A DNA stretch of 37,280 nucleotides from contig NZ_JAAGWH010000048.1 in the NCBI RefSeq assembly GCF_010682105.1, forward strand, positions 1-37,280, given 5' to 3'. The stretch comes from Modestobacter muralis. GTDB lineage: Bacteria > Actinomycetota > Actinomycetes > Mycobacteriales > Geodermatophilaceae. Numbering within the stretch: position 1 is the first letter of the stretch; each line of letters starts with the position of its first letter. The notes below the pieces were generated by a model that ran no database searches, was not told where the DNA came from, and was given only the letters and a program-made list of their open reading frames with translations. Both the position numbers and the translations under genes were made by a program. This document shows positions 1 to 7,272 of this stretch, piece by piece.

Positions 1-987
1 GTCAGCGGGCGCGGTGAGGCCCTCCCCCACCCGGCCCACCGTCTCCACGACCTCGGCGGCCGAGGTGACCAGCCTGGCGCCGCGCTCGGTGTCGCGCAGC
101 AGCTGGTGGCACCCGACGCTCATCGCCGACGTCACCGGCCCGGGCACCGCCATCACCGACCGGCCCAGATCCCGCGCCCGGTGCGCGGTCGCCTGTGCCC
201 CGGAGCGGGCGGCCGCCTCGACCACCACCGTGCCCCGGGTGAGCGCGGCGATGAGCCGGTTGCGGACGAGGAAGCGGTGGCGGAGCGGCGCGCAGCCCGG
301 CGGCCACTCGCTGACCAGCAGTCCGTCGTCGAGCACCCGGGTGAACAGCGCCGAGTGCCCGCTGGGGTATGCCCGGTCGACCCCGCAGGCCAGGACGACG
401 ACGGTCGGCGCTCCCGCAGCCAAGGAGCCCCGGTGGGCCGCTGCGTCGATGCCGAACGCGCCGCCGGAGACCGTGGTCCACCCCCGCTCCCCCAGCCCGT
501 GGGCCAGCTCGGCGGCGACGTGCTCGCCGTAGGCGGTGGAGGCCCGTGAGCCGACCAGCGCCACCGAGCGGTCGACCAGGTCGTCGAGCGGACGGTCACC
601 ACGCACCCACAGCGCCAGTGGCGGCACCAGCACCCTGGTGCGGTCCAGCGGGCGGCCCCCGACGTCGGCCTGCGGCTGGGTCGCGGTCAGCGTCAGGCAG
701 TGCAGGGCCGCGGCCGGCCACTCGTCGTCCTCGGGGACGACCAGCCGGCCACCACTGCGCTGCACGCGGGCGAGGTCGTCCAGGCTCACGTCCTCCTGGG
801 CCCGCGCACCGACCAGCGCCTGGACCGCCCGCGGCGCGCGCCCGGCGCGCAGGGCGGCCGCCGCGACGACCGGCCCGGCCTCGGTGACGAACTGCCACAT
901 GGCGACCGAGCCGGGTTCGACCGCACGGGACAGCCAGGCTCGCGCCAGCCGGACGTCGGCGGGGACACCTCCCTGGTCGGCGGTCAC
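1..987 (-). CDS. dprA: DNA processing protein DprA (3' end outside window)
   Basis: DprA/Smf family: binds incoming single-stranded DNA in the cytoplasm and loads RecA during transformation; many non-competent actinobacteria keep it. 329 codons are visible and no stop is reached at the window edge. A Rossmann-like fold starts near residue 140, with VALVGSR at 143-149 and the family signature SGGAFGIDAAAH at 174-185, followed by the CGVDRAYP motif and a conserved VRNRLIAAL stretch. About 130 N-terminal residues form the helical/SAM-like region. The start chosen is GTG at 987, because it overlaps by GTGA the stop of a comM-like reading frame just upstream, as in the usual comM-dprA coupling. 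The overlapped upstream frame is here only a fragment of comM (see 984-1091), so translational coupling to the intact comM is broken. Confidence 0.95.
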   Translation of the reverse strand, partial: MTADQGGVPADVRLARAWLSRAVEPGSVAMWQFVTEAGPVVAAAALRAGRAPRAVQALVGARAQEDVSLDDLARVQRSGGRLVVPEDDEWPAAALHCLTLTATQPQADVGGRPLDRTRVLVPPLALWVRGDRPLDDLVDRSVALVGSRASTAYGEHVAAELAHGLGERGWTTVSGGAFGIDAAAHRGSLAAGAPTVVVLACGVDRAYPSGHSALFTRVLDDGLLVSEWPPGCAPLRHRFLVRNRLIAALTRGTVVVEAAARSGAQATAHRARDLGRSVMAVPGPVTSAMSVGCHQLLRDTERGARLVTSAAEVVETVGRVGEGLTAPAD

Positions 988-1091
988 ACCGCCACCCGCT
1001 GCAGCCACACGCCCAGCGCCTCGGCGACCTGGTCGGGGCCCAGGGTGACCAGCCCGGCCACGTAGGCGAGAGTCCAGGCAACCCGGAACAC
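984..1091 (-). pseudogene. Remnant second copy of the comM 3' end
   Basis: The 35 codons ending in TGA at 984-986 encode a peptide that aligns without gaps to the last 35 codons of the intact comM (1433-1540). By hand count about 20 of 35 residues are identical (RVAWT, AG, EALG and LQRVA are shared) and about 70 of 108 bases. Similarity stops abruptly at about 1091. The fragment keeps the GTGA overlap with the dprA start, so it sits where the comM terminus is expected. It cannot make ComM alone. A frame that opens with ATG at 1436, overlapping the intact comM stop, runs through to this fragment, but that frame is antisense to the membrane gene and looks non-coding. I infer that it is the ancestral comM end, displaced from the gene body by an insertion or recombination. 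Confidence 0.75.
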
Positions 1092-1170
1092 GACCGCTCC
1101 GCATGGCTGGTCAGTGTCGCCGCACTGGCTGACTTGCTGGTCAGCGGACGAACCAGCACAGTTCCCCAGC

Positions 1171-1404
1171 GTGGACGCGATCCTCGGTCTGGTCGTCAGC
1201 GTCGCGGGCGTCGCCGTCCTCGTCTTCGCTCCCCGGTTGGCGCACCAGAACGAGGCCGGCAGCCGGGTGCTCGGCCGGTTCGACCCGTACGCGAGAAGGC
1301 CTCGCTTCATGCGGGCGTGGTCACTGGCGATCACCAGGGCAGTGGGGGGCCTGTGGATCATCCTCGGTCTGCTCGCCGTCGTCGGCGTCGTCGACTGGGT
1401 CTGA
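1171..1404 (+). CDS. Small two-helix membrane protein, unrecognised
   Basis: A 77-residue product with two hydrophobic segments: residues about 2-23 (AILGLVVSVAGVAVLVF core) and about 55-76 (GGLWIILGLLAVVGVV core). A charged linker rich in Arg joins them, so an inner-membrane hairpin protein is likely. The start is uncertain: GTG at 1171 places the first helix at the N terminus, while GTG at 1114 adds 19 polar residues; neither has a clear Shine-Dalgarno site. The gene runs opposite to all neighbours and lies exactly between the intact comM end (1433) and the displaced comM-tail copy (ends 1091). This marks it as the probable cargo of the event that split comM from dprA. I do not recognise the family and assign no function. 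Confidence 0.6.
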   Translation: MDAILGLVVSVAGVAVLVFAPRLAHQNEAGSRVLGRFDPYARRPRFMRAWSLAITRAVGGLWIILGLLAVVGVVDWV

Positions 1405-1432
1405 CGACGGCGGCTGAGATCTCCGGTCGGAG

Positions 1433-2953
1433 TCATGCCGCGACCCGTTGTAGGCGCATCCCCAGTGCCTCCACCACGTCCTCAGCGGTGGGTGTCGTGC
1501 GACCTGCCAAGTCCGCAACAGTCCAGGCGACCCGGAGGACGCGGTCGAAGCCGCGCACCGACAGCGAGCCGCGCTCCAGTGCCCGCTCGGCCAGTGCCAG
1601 CGAGCCGCGGGCGGGTCTCCACCGCTCACGGAGCAGCCGACCCGGCACCTCGCTGTTCAGCGACAGCCCCGTGCCGGCCATCCGCTCCGCGGCGGCCGCC
1701 CGGGCGCGCCGCACCCGCTCGGCCACCGCCGCGGTGGGCTCGGGGCTGCCCGTCCCGTCCAGCCAGGCAGCGCGCGTCACGGGCGGCAGGGTCACCCGTA
1801 GGTCGATCCGGTCCAGCAGCGGACCGGACAACCGAGACTGGTAGCGCCGCCGCTCCAGCGGGCTGCAGGTGCACGCGGTGTCACCGGCCGCGCTCGCGCA
1901 CGGGCAGGGGTTGGCCGCGAGCACCAGCTGGGTCCGGCAGGGGAAGGTGGCCGAGCCGTTGGCCCGGTGGATGGTCACCTGCCCGCGCTCCAGCGGCTGC
2001 CGCATCGTGTCCAGCACCGTGCGCGCGAACTCGGGGGCCTCGTCCATGAACAGCACGCCCAGGTGGGCGCGGGACAGCGCACCGGGGCGGATCTGCCCGG
2101 AGCCACCACCGACCAGGGCGGCCATCGTCGCCGAGTGGTGCGGGGCCTCGAACGGCGGTCGGGTCACCAGCGGCGCCCCCGGGGGCAGCGTGCCGGCGAT
2201 CGAGGCGATGGCGGTCACCTCCAGGGCCGCCCGCTCGTCCAGCGGCGGCAGCAGACCGGGCAGCCGCTCGGCCAGCATCGTCTTGCCCGCGCCGGGCGGG
2301 CCGGTGAGCAACAGGTGGTGCCCGCCGGCCGCGGCGATCTCCACCGCCCGCCGGCCGGCGGCCTGCCCGACGACGTCGGCGAGATCGGGACCCGGCGGTG
2401 CAGGGTCGGCAGCTCCCCGCTCGTGCCGGGTCAGCAGGACGCGGCCGGTCAGGTGGGCGACGACCTGGCCGAGGCCGCCGGCAGCGAGCACGTCGACGCC
2501 CTCGACCAGGCCGGCCTCGTCGGCGTTGTCCAGCGGGACCACGACCTGGCGGTGCCCGGCCGCCGCCGCGGCGAGCACGGCCGGCAGCACCCCGCGGACG
2601 GCGCGCAGCGACCCGTCCAGGCCGAGCTCGCCGAGAAGCACCAGGTCCCCGACGCGCGCCGCGGGCAGCACACGCGCCGCGGCGAGCACGGCGACGGCCA
2701 GCGCCAGGTCGAAGCCGCTGCCCTGCTTGGGCATCGCGGCCGGGGAGAGCCCGATGGTCACCCGGCGCAGCGGAAACTCGTGACCGCTGTTGACCACGGC
2801 CGCACGCACCCGGTCCACCGACTGGCGCACCACGGCGTCGGGCAACCCCACCAGGACCACGGTCGGCACCCCGGCCGCCAGGTCGACCTCCACCTCGACC
2901 ATGGCCCCCCGCACACCGACCAGGCCCACCGACCACGTCCGCGCGAGGCTCAT
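1433..2953 (-). CDS. comM: ComM/YifB family Mg-chelatase-like AAA+ ATPase
   Basis: ComM is a hexameric AAA+ helicase that promotes branch migration of recombination intermediates during natural transformation. The 506-residue product is full length for the family. Residues 1-170 form the ribosomal-S5-like/Lon-like ChlI domain (NSGHEFPLRRVTIGLSP, then PKQGSGFDLALA). Walker A is GPPGAGKT at 218-225 and Walker B is LFMDEAPE at 301-308. The C-terminal Mg-chelatase domain carries the ANPCPC...CTC cysteine motif and RLSGPLLDRIDL. The ATG at 2953 overlaps the yraN stop by one base, so the two are coupled. The stop at 1433-1435 is followed by foreign-looking DNA instead of dprA, and a diverged duplicate of its last 108 bases lies 341 bp further on. 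Confidence 0.96.
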   Translation of the reverse strand: MSLARTWSVGLVGVRGAMVEVEVDLAAGVPTVVLVGLPDAVVRQSVDRVRAAVVNSGHEFPLRRVTIGLSPAAMPKQGSGFDLALAVAVLAAARVLPAARVGDLVLLGELGLDGSLRAVRGVLPAVLAAAAAGHRQVVVPLDNADEAGLVEGVDVLAAGGLGQVVAHLTGRVLLTRHERGAADPAPPGPDLADVVGQAAGRRAVEIAAAGGHHLLLTGPPGAGKTMLAERLPGLLPPLDERAALEVTAIASIAGTLPPGAPLVTRPPFEAPHHSATMAALVGGGSGQIRPGALSRAHLGVLFMDEAPEFARTVLDTMRQPLERGQVTIHRANGSATFPCRTQLVLAANPCPCASAAGDTACTCSPLERRRYQSRLSGPLLDRIDLRVTLPPVTRAAWLDGTGSPEPTAAVAERVRRARAAAAERMAGTGLSLNSEVPGRLLRERWRPARGSLALAERALERGSLSVRGFDRVLRVAWTVADLAGRTTPTAEDVVEALGMRLQRVAA

Positions 2954-3336
2954 CAGAACGCGTTCCGCAGGTGCGTCACCCGCGGCCGGCCGGTGGCGGG
3001 CACGAGCACCCCGACCACGTCGAAGCGCAGGTCGGGCGCGTGGTGGTCGTGGGCCGCCAGCCAGGCGCGCGCCAGCACCCGCAGCCGGTGGCGCTTGGTG
3101 CGGGTGACGGCCTCGGCCGGGGAGCCGAACCCGCCGCCGGTCCTGGTCTTGACCTCGCAGAAGACCAGCGCGTCGCCGTCCCGGGCGACCAGGTCCAGCT
3201 CACCGTCGCGGCAGCGCCAGTTGCGGTCGAGGACCGTGAGCCCGGCGTCGGTGAGCACACGCGCGGCCACCCGCTCGCCGTAGGCGCCGAGCGCGGCACG
3301 GGAACCGGGCGGTGGGGGGTTCTGGGAAGTCGTCAC
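2953..3336 (-). CDS. yraN: YraN/UPF0102 family nuclease-like protein
   Basis: A 127-residue UPF0102 protein with the restriction-endonuclease-like core: GAYGERVAARVL helix (residues about 17-28), then GELDLVARDGDALVFCEVKTR, which contains the acidic and E-x-K residues typical of this fold. The biochemical role is not established; in many genomes the gene sits with comM and dprA or with rnhB, as here. The start is GTG at 3336. The last codons overlap the comM start, and the yraN-comM-dprA order suggests one transcript read from the 131-bp gap at 3337-3467. Confidence 0.93.
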   Translation of the reverse strand: MTTSQNPPPPGSRAALGAYGERVAARVLTDAGLTVLDRNWRCRDGELDLVARDGDALVFCEVKTRTGGGFGSPAEAVTRTKRHRLRVLARAWLAAHDHHAPDLRFDVVGVLVPATGRPRVTHLRNAF

Positions 3337-3387
3337 CCCAGGACGGTGGCCGGTCGGCGGGCGGCCCCGCCAGGGCCCGGCCCGAGC

Positions 3388-3415
3388 TGTGGACGGCGCC
3401 CTCCGGTGTGGACAG
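3388..3415 (-). promoter_or_regulatory. Paired DnaA-box-like sites upstream of yraN-comM-dprA
   Basis: On the minus strand the gap 3337-3467 contains CTGTCCACA (3407-3415) and CCGTCCACA (3388-3396), two direct copies 19 bp apart. The actinobacterial DnaA-box consensus is TTGTCCACA, so these match at 8 and 7 of 9 positions. They lie 50-80 bp before the yraN start. A role in DnaA control is conjecture; the copies may simply be part of the promoter. I see no convincing -10 hexamer in the gap. Confidence 0.3.
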
Positions 3416-3467
3416 CGGCCGGCCGGCGCGGGTCAGGACCGGGCAGCCTGCCCCGGTGGAGCAGAGG

Positions 3468-3788
3468 TCAGGGCAGGCGCGGGTTGTCGGGCAGTTCGAG
3501 ATCGGGCTTGTCCAGCTCCTCGACGTTGACGTCCTTGAACGTCACCACGCGCACGTTCTTCACGAACCGGGCGGGGCGGTACATGTCCCACACCCAGGCG
3601 TCGGAGAGCTTCAGCTCGAAGAACACCTCTCCCCCGGCGTCGCGGACCTGGAGGTCGACGCTGTTGGCCAGGTAGAAGCGCCGCTCGGTCTCCACGACGT
3701 AGGAGAACTGGCGGACGATGTCCTTGTACTCGCGATAGAGCTGCAGCTCCATCTCGGTCTCGTACTTCTCGAGGTCCTCGGTGCTCAT
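3468..3788 (-). CDS. DUF2469 family protein
   Basis: A 106-residue acidic cytoplasmic protein of the DUF2469 family, which is confined to actinobacteria and typically sits next to rnhB and lepB (as with Rv2901c in Mycobacterium tuberculosis). Recognisable stretches are the N-terminal MSTEDLEKYETEMELQLYRE and VVETERRFYLANSVDLQ. No enzymatic motif is visible and no function is known to me. The ATG at 3788 overlaps the rnhB stop by ATGA, so translation is probably coupled to rnhB. Confidence 0.93.
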   Translation of the reverse strand: MSTEDLEKYETEMELQLYREYKDIVRQFSYVVETERRFYLANSVDLQVRDAGGEVFFELKLSDAWVWDMYRPARFVKNVRVVTFKDVNVEELDKPDLELPDNPRLP

Positions 3789-4579
3789 CGCGCGTGCTCC
3801 ATCGGTGCCGGGGACGTCAGTGCCGCGACCGGGGACCCGGGCGGCACGCCTCCATCATCGTGCATGGCGGCCGGTGCCGACACCGCCCCCGTGCGCGCCG
3901 CGTGCGCGTCCCGGGCCCGGGCCACGTTGACGTACCGCATCCGGTGCTCGGTGCAGGGGCCGTGGCGGTCGAGGGCGGCGCTGTGCACGTCGGTGATGTA
4001 GCCCTTGTGCTCGGCGAAGCCGTACTCGGGGAAACGGCCGTCGAGCTCGACCATCACCCGGTCCCGGGTCACCTTGGCCAGCACCGAGGCCGCGGCCACG
4101 CAGGCGGCGACCCGGTCGCCCTTCCAGACCGCCAGCGAGGGCTGGGACAGCCCGCTGACCGGGAAGCCGTCGCTCAGGACGTAGTCCGGGCCGGGTGCCA
4201 GCGCGCGGACCGCGCGCCGCAGGGCCTCGATGTTCGTCACGTGCATCCCCCGGGCGTCCAGGTCCCCCACCGGGATCGACACCACCGACCACGCCACCGC
4301 CCGGTCGACGACCTCGGCGTAGACCTCCTCGCGGGTGGCGGGGTTGAGCAGCTTGGAGTCGGCCAGCCCCGGCACCTTGCCGCGCCGTCCGGCGGGCAGC
4401 ACGCAGGCGGCCGCGACCAGCGGCCCGGCGCAGGCACCACGGCCGGCCTCGTCGGTCCCGGCGATGGCGGCGAAGCCGCGCCGGCGCAGCGAGCGTTCCA
4501 TCGTCCAGAGGTCGTCGCGGGCGTCGTCCGCGGCGGTCCGGCGCGGACGGGGTCCGGCGGGAGAAGGTCGGGCGGCCAT
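3785..4579 (-). CDS. rnhB: Ribonuclease HII
   Basis: Cleaves RNA in RNA/DNA hybrids and removes single ribonucleotides from DNA. A 264-residue product with the catalytic pattern of RNase HII: GTDEAGRGACAGPLVAAA (first Asp-Glu pair), ADSKLL, the YVLSDGF strand with the third Asp, and VAAASVLAKVTRDR plus EHKGY near the C terminus. About 35 N-terminal and 35 C-terminal residues are low-complexity extensions. The start is ATG at 4579, close behind a good promoter (-10 at 4589-4594). An internal ATG at 4501 would also leave the whole catalytic domain intact. The stop overlaps the DUF2469 start by four bases. Confidence 0.95.
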   Translation of the reverse strand: MAARPSPAGPRPRRTAADDARDDLWTMERSLRRRGFAAIAGTDEAGRGACAGPLVAAACVLPAGRRGKVPGLADSKLLNPATREEVYAEVVDRAVAWSVVSIPVGDLDARGMHVTNIEALRRAVRALAPGPDYVLSDGFPVSGLSQPSLAVWKGDRVAACVAAASVLAKVTRDRVMVELDGRFPEYGFAEHKGYITDVHSAALDRHGPCTEHRMRYVNVARARDAHAARTGAVSAPAAMHDDGGVPPGSPVAALTSPAPMEHAR

Positions 4580-4588
4580 CGCCTGCCG

Positions 4589-4617
4589 ACAGTACGTCGG
4601 CCCGCCCGGCCCGTCAG
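4589..4617 (-). promoter_or_regulatory. Promoter of rnhB-DUF2469
   Basis: On the minus strand CTGACG (4612-4617) is followed, after exactly 17 bp, by TACTGT (4589-4594), a good fit to the housekeeping-sigma hexamers. Only nine bases separate the -10 from the ATG at 4579, so the leader would be about 3-4 nucleotides. This is one of the best-looking promoters in the window. Confidence 0.5.
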
Positions 4618-4653
4618 TGTCCGGTCGGACACCCGGAGCCAGGCGATGAGGCA

Positions 4654-4693
4654 CCGCGGGCCGGTCCCCGGGGGAACGGGGACCGGCCCGCGG
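4654..4693 (-). terminator. Strong stem-loop downstream of the LuxR-type gene
   Basis: A perfect 16-bp inverted repeat, CCGCGGGCCGGTCCCC and its complement at 4678-4693, encloses an 8-base loop. It lies downstream of the LuxR-type gene and upstream of the rnhB promoter, the right place to stop transcription from 4795 onward. A second GC palindrome (CCGGCCGG arms) follows at about 4697-4720. There is no U tract, as usual for actinobacterial terminators. Confidence 0.7.
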
Positions 4694-4794
4694 CCTCCGG
4701 CCGGCTCGGCGCCGGCCGGGTGGCGGGGACGAGACCGTCCCCGCCGGCTGGGGAGCCCGGCCGGCGCACCGGCGGACCGGGCGCAGGCAGCGGC

Positions 4795-5499
4795 TCAGCC
4801 GCCCGCGGGGTCCAGGGAGTGGGCTCCGCAGGTGCAGCCCGGGGCGCGAGCCGACAGGACCAGGGAGACCGCGTGCGCCCGGTCGCGGGCACCGAGCTTG
4901 CGCAGGATGGCCTTGACGTGGGACTTGACGGTGTCCTCGGAGATGAACAGGTTGGTGCCGATCACCCGGTTGGTCTGCCCTTGGACGAGCTCGTCGAGGA
5001 CGTCGGCCTCGCGGCGGGTCAGCGGAGCGGTGAGGGTGAGCTCGCGGGACACCGGCTCGGTGTGGCCCTCGCCGCGGCGGATCTGCGGGTCGACCACGGT
5101 GCGCCCGGCGCGGGCGGCCAGGACGGCCCAGCCCAGCATCGTCGGGGAGGTGTTCATGAGCAGGTAGCCGCGGATGCCGGCGGCCAGCGCCTCGTTGACC
5201 ACACCGGGCTCGTCGGAGGTGGCCAGCGCCACCACCGCCACCTGCGGGTGGCGGCGCCGCAGGTCGCGGACGGCGCTGAGCGTGGCCGCGCGCCCGGAGC
5301 CCAGCTCGATCACGACGGCGTCCGGCCGGGCGGCGTCGGCGAGCGCGACCGCACGGCGCAGCTCCCCGGGCGGGCCCACGACCTGCAGGCCGGCGGTCTC
5401 GTCGACCATGCCGGTGAGGCCACGGCGGAGGACCGGCGCGTCGGCGAGCAGCAGCACGCGGGTCACGCCGCGGGGCGCGCTCGGCAGGGGGGTGGACAC
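4795..5499 (-). CDS. LuxR/NarL-type response regulator with degenerate receiver
   Basis: A 234-residue DNA-binding regulator. Residues about 13-140 follow the receiver fold of NarL/FixJ regulators, but key residues are missing. The acidic pair is ADAPV rather than ADDHP; the phospho-acceptor position reads VVIELGSG, with Glu where Asp is expected; and the conserved Lys of GYLLK is Met (GYLLMNTS). The C-terminal domain is intact: LTRREADVLDELVQGQTNRVIG, then the recognition helix region SEDTVKSHVKAILRKLGARDRAHAV. The tail has two cysteines (CTC). No histidine kinase is nearby. It therefore probably works without phosphorylation, with Glu mimicking the phosphorylated state, or through another signal. 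Start GTG at 5499, with GGAG nine bases upstream. Target genes are unknown. Confidence 0.9.
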   Translation of the reverse strand: MSTPLPSAPRGVTRVLLLADAPVLRRGLTGMVDETAGLQVVGPPGELRRAVALADAARPDAVVIELGSGRAATLSAVRDLRRRHPQVAVVALATSDEPGVVNEALAAGIRGYLLMNTSPTMLGWAVLAARAGRTVVDPQIRRGEGHTEPVSRELTLTAPLTRREADVLDELVQGQTNRVIGTNLFISEDTVKSHVKAILRKLGARDRAHAVSLVLSARAPGCTCGAHSLDPAGG

Positions 5500-5551
5500 G
5501 GCTGGAACTCCGCTCGGGGAAGGGACACTCCCCCGTCCATCGGACGGCCGC

Positions 5552-5574
5552 GCGACGTCCTTGAGCGACGTCGC
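5552..5574 (-). promoter_or_regulatory. Stem-loop between lepB and the LuxR-type gene
   Basis: GCGACGT (5552-5558) pairs with ACGTCGC (5568-5574) around a nine-base loop, in the 99-bp gap before the LuxR-type start. It could be a weak lepB terminator or a protein-binding palindrome for autoregulation; the sequence does not decide. Confidence 0.35.
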
Positions 5575-5598
5575 CTGGCACCGCCCCGTCCGTGTGGT

Positions 5599-6636
5599 CT
5601 AGCGGGGGTCGGTCTCCCGGCCGGGGCGGGTCTGCGCCGGCCGGCGCACGCGCCGCCAGCCGGTGCGCGGCGGACGGCGGGAGGGCCCGGTCAGCCCCGC
5701 GCGCCGGGACCGCAGCCGACGGCGGGCGGCCGTGATCGGCACCGCCCCGGCCAGCCCCAGCACGTAGGGCACGGCCAGCGCCGCCGCACCCTGCACCGGC
5801 TGCTGGACGTCGTCCACGCCCGGGACGGCCTGTCCCTGGGCTTGCTGCGGCTGGATGTCGGGGGCGTGCAGCACCCCGAACCGGTCGAGCGGCCAGACGA
5901 TCAGCGCGGCCTTGCCGATCACGTCGTCGACCCCGATCGTGCCGGCGTACTGGTCGGTCATGTGCGCCTTGGAGTCCGCCGACGCCGAGCGGTGGTCGCC
6001 CATCACCCAGAGCCGGCCCTCGGGGACGACGACCGGGCTGAACTCCCGCCCGCTCTGCCCGCCGGTGCTCAGCGGCGAGTCCTGGTAGATGTAGGGCTCG
6101 TCCAGCGGCTGGCCGTCGACCAGCACCCGGCCCTGCGGGTCGCAGCACTCGACCGTCTGCCCGGCGGTGGCGATGACGCGCTTGACGTAGTCGTCCTCGC
6201 TCGGCGGCGCGACGCCGATCGCCCGGCCCAGGGTCAGCAGCGCGCCGGAGACCCAGTTGCTCGGCTCGGCGACGGTGATCTCCGGGGACCAGGTGTCCGG
6301 ACCGCGGAAGACCACGATGTCGCCGGGCTCGGGCTCGCCGAACCAGTAGGGAACCTTGTTGACGAGCACCCGGTCACCGGTGCAGCCGGTGCAGCCGTGC
6401 AGCGTCTGCTCCATCGAGCCCGAGGGGATGAAGAACGCCTGCACCAGGAAGGTCTTGACCACCAGCGCCAGCACGAAGGCGATCACCAGCAGCACCGGGA
6501 GCTCGCGCAGCAGCGACCCCTTCTTCACCGCCGCGTGCCCGCCGCGGCCGCTCGCCCGTGCCGCTGGGCCTGTGGCGGGGTCGGTGGGCTCGCCGGGACG
6601 GGAGTCGGCCGGCTCGTCAGGCCCGTGCGTGCTCAT
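5599..6636 (-). CDS. lepB: Signal peptidase I
   Basis: Membrane-bound Ser-Lys protease that removes signal peptides from exported proteins. 345 residues: a cytoplasmic, charged N-terminal extension (1-40), a transmembrane segment (about 45-68), then the nucleophile Ser74 in FFIPSGSMEQTL and the general-base Lys152 in DDYVKRVIA, followed by the box E motif GDHRSASADS. A second hydrophobic stretch near 283-302 and an Arg-rich cytoplasmic tail close the protein, giving two membrane anchors. The CxxC (HGCTGC) just after the catalytic Ser is common in actinobacterial homologues. It follows rplS, from which a strong hairpin separates it. Confidence 0.95.
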   Translation of the reverse strand: MSTHGPDEPADSRPGEPTDPATGPAARASGRGGHAAVKKGSLLRELPVLLVIAFVLALVVKTFLVQAFFIPSGSMEQTLHGCTGCTGDRVLVNKVPYWFGEPEPGDIVVFRGPDTWSPEITVAEPSNWVSGALLTLGRAIGVAPPSEDDYVKRVIATAGQTVECCDPQGRVLVDGQPLDEPYIYQDSPLSTGGQSGREFSPVVVPEGRLWVMGDHRSASADSKAHMTDQYAGTIGVDDVIGKAALIVWPLDRFGVLHAPDIQPQQAQGQAVPGVDDVQQPVQGAAALAVPYVLGLAGAVPITAARRRLRSRRAGLTGPSRRPPRTGWRRVRRPAQTRPGRETDPR

Positions 6637-6705
6637 CGCCGCCCAGCCTACGGTCCACCGACCCGGGGCACCGGCAACCCGCCCACCCGTCCGGCCCCGG
6701 ACGCA

Positions 6706-6742
6706 CGACCGGCCCGGCTGCAGAGCGCAGCCGGGCCGGTCG
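6706..6742 (-). terminator. Terminator after rplS
   Basis: A perfect 16-bp stem, CGACCGGCCCGGCTGC with its complement at 6727-6742, and a five-base loop (AGAGC), placed 14 bases after the rplS stop and before lepB. One of the strongest hairpins in the window; lepB beyond it would need its own promoter or read-through. Confidence 0.8.
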
Positions 6743-6756
6743 GGACGTGCGATGGG

Positions 6757-7113
6757 TCAGCGGGAGACGATCTCGCGCTTCTCCTTGATCTTGGCCTTCT
6801 TGCCACGCAGCTCGCGCAGGTAGTACAGCTTGGCCCGGCGGACGTCACCGCGGGTCAGCACCTCGATCTTCTCCAGCACCGGGGTGTGCACCGGGAAGGT
6901 GCGCTCCACGCCGACGCCGAAGCTGACCTTGCGGACGGTGAAGGTCTCGCGGATGCCGCCGCCCTGACGCCGGATGATCACGCCCTGGAACACCTGCACA
7001 CGGGAGCGGGTGCCCTCGATCACGCGCACGTGCACCTTCACGGTGTCGCCGGGCCGGAAGGTGGGGATGTCGTCGCGCAGCGACACGTTGTCGAGGGCGT
7101 CCAGGGTGTTCAT
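6757..7113 (-). CDS. rplS: 50S ribosomal protein L19
   Basis: A 118-residue L19 at the 30S-50S interface. The whole length matches the family: [16 protein letters not shown], then [28 protein letters not shown], and the basic C terminus [15 protein letters not shown]. The ATG at 7113 has GAGGA about 9 bases upstream. It is the end of the rpsP-khpA-rimM-trmD run but is separated from the preceding Nudix gene by 159 bp that may hold its own control region. Confidence 0.98.
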   Translation of the reverse strand: MNTLDALDNVSLRDDIPTFRPGDTVKVHVRVIEGTRSRVQVFQGVIIRRQGGGIRETFTVRKVSFGVGVERTFPVHTPVLEKIEVLTRGDVRRAKLYYLRELRGKKAKIKEKREIVSR

Positions 7114-7272
7114 CGCAGCAGTCCTCAGTTCTAGCGGAAAGTCGTCGTGGTACGGGCAGCGGTGTCCCGGTGCCTCAGTACCGGGTGGCTGCGCTCCACC
7201 GCCCGGTAAGGGGGCGGAGCCACCACCGGGGCGAACCGGCGGCCTGCAGCAGCTCTCTACTGTGCCACATCT
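7114..7272 (-). other. rplS upstream region with hairpin
   Basis: 159 bp between the Nudix stop and the rplS start, long for an otherwise compact operon. On the minus strand it holds a small stem-loop, CCCGGT and ACCGGG around eight bases, about 60 bases before rplS, and a GAGGA ribosome-binding site. L19 leaders exist in other phyla, but I cannot match this to a known one. No convincing -10/-35 pair was found. Confidence 0.3.

Noticed and set aside
81-143. Possible CRISPR or att-like motifs near the left edge
   Set aside because: Only dprA coding sequence is present; no repeated unit or integrase gene was found anywhere in the window.
984-1436. A 150-codon frame that opens with ATGA on the comM stop and reads into the comM-tail copy
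   Set aside because: Apart from the last 35 codons it has no comM similarity and lies antisense to the hydrophobic membrane gene; treated as non-coding with a remnant at its end.
4580-6148. A very long open frame continuing upstream of rnhB through the LuxR-type gene and into lepB
   Set aside because: It is an out-of-frame shadow of those genes, Arg/Pro/Gly-rich, and would cross a 16-bp hairpin; rnhB has a good start at 4579 with a promoter.
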